A stretch of DNA of 6,467 nucleotides, taken from positions 39,861 to 46,327 of the forward strand of contig PAWP01000065.1 in NCBI GenBank assembly GCA_002714125.1, in the 5' to 3' direction. This DNA comes from Gammaproteobacteria bacterium. Its GTDB lineage: Bacteria; Pseudomonadota; Gammaproteobacteria; Pseudomonadales; Azotimanducaceae_A. Below are positions 6,435 to 6,467 of this stretch, piece by piece; positions within the stretch are counted from its first letter, which is position 1; every line of letters begins with the position of its first letter. The notes beneath the pieces were generated by a model. That model saw only the letters and a program-made list of their open reading frames with translations. It did no database searches and had not been told where the DNA came from. The position numbers and the translations under genes are program-made.

Positions 6435-6467
6435 AGTCTTCTCCGTAACGGGTTTCAGCGACTTGCC

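Overview
The window is from a bacterial chromosome, most likely a proteobacterium. This is inferred from the moderately high GC content, the gene style and the AGGAG-like ribosome binding sites; no taxonomic marker is present. All four intact genes lie on the minus strand, so transcription runs from high to low coordinates. In that direction the order is: a thiamine-diphosphate (ThDP) enzyme of the acetolactate synthase / benzoylformate decarboxylase superfamily (6434-4866); a 487-bp gap; an acyl-CoA dehydrogenase (4378-3224); a crotonase-fold enoyl-CoA hydratase/isomerase (3088-2282); an AMP-forming acyl-CoA synthetase (2160-613); a 333-bp gap; and the 5' end of a sulfatase gene that runs off the left edge (279-1).

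The three central genes form a coherent acyl-CoA catabolic module: CoA activation of a carboxylic acid, alpha-beta dehydrogenation, and hydration or double-bond isomerisation. Active-site residues narrow the roles. The dehydrogenase lacks the usual C-terminal catalytic Glu and has the helix-G Glu typical of isovaleryl- and long-chain-type enzymes. The crotonase lacks both classical hydratase glutamates but keeps the Asp seen in PaaG-type isomerases. The ThDP enzyme has no small subunit next to it and carries a benzoylformate-decarboxylase-like His, so branched-chain amino acid synthesis is an unlikely role. The substrate of the cluster cannot be read from the sequence.

The spaces between genes are wide (about 121 to 487 bp) and at least two contain gene remains. 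The sulfatase start region needs a frameshift to join its start codon to its conserved core, and its active-site motif reads C-A-L-A-R instead of C-x-P-x-R. The gap after the ThDP gene holds a multiply frameshifted relic that looks like a histidine phosphatase. Intact coding sequence covers only about 79% of the window, which suggests local or genome-wide gene decay. I found no RNA genes, CRISPR arrays, insertion sequences or phage genes. I see no convincing new system; the most useful observations are the atypical active sites and the two decayed genes.
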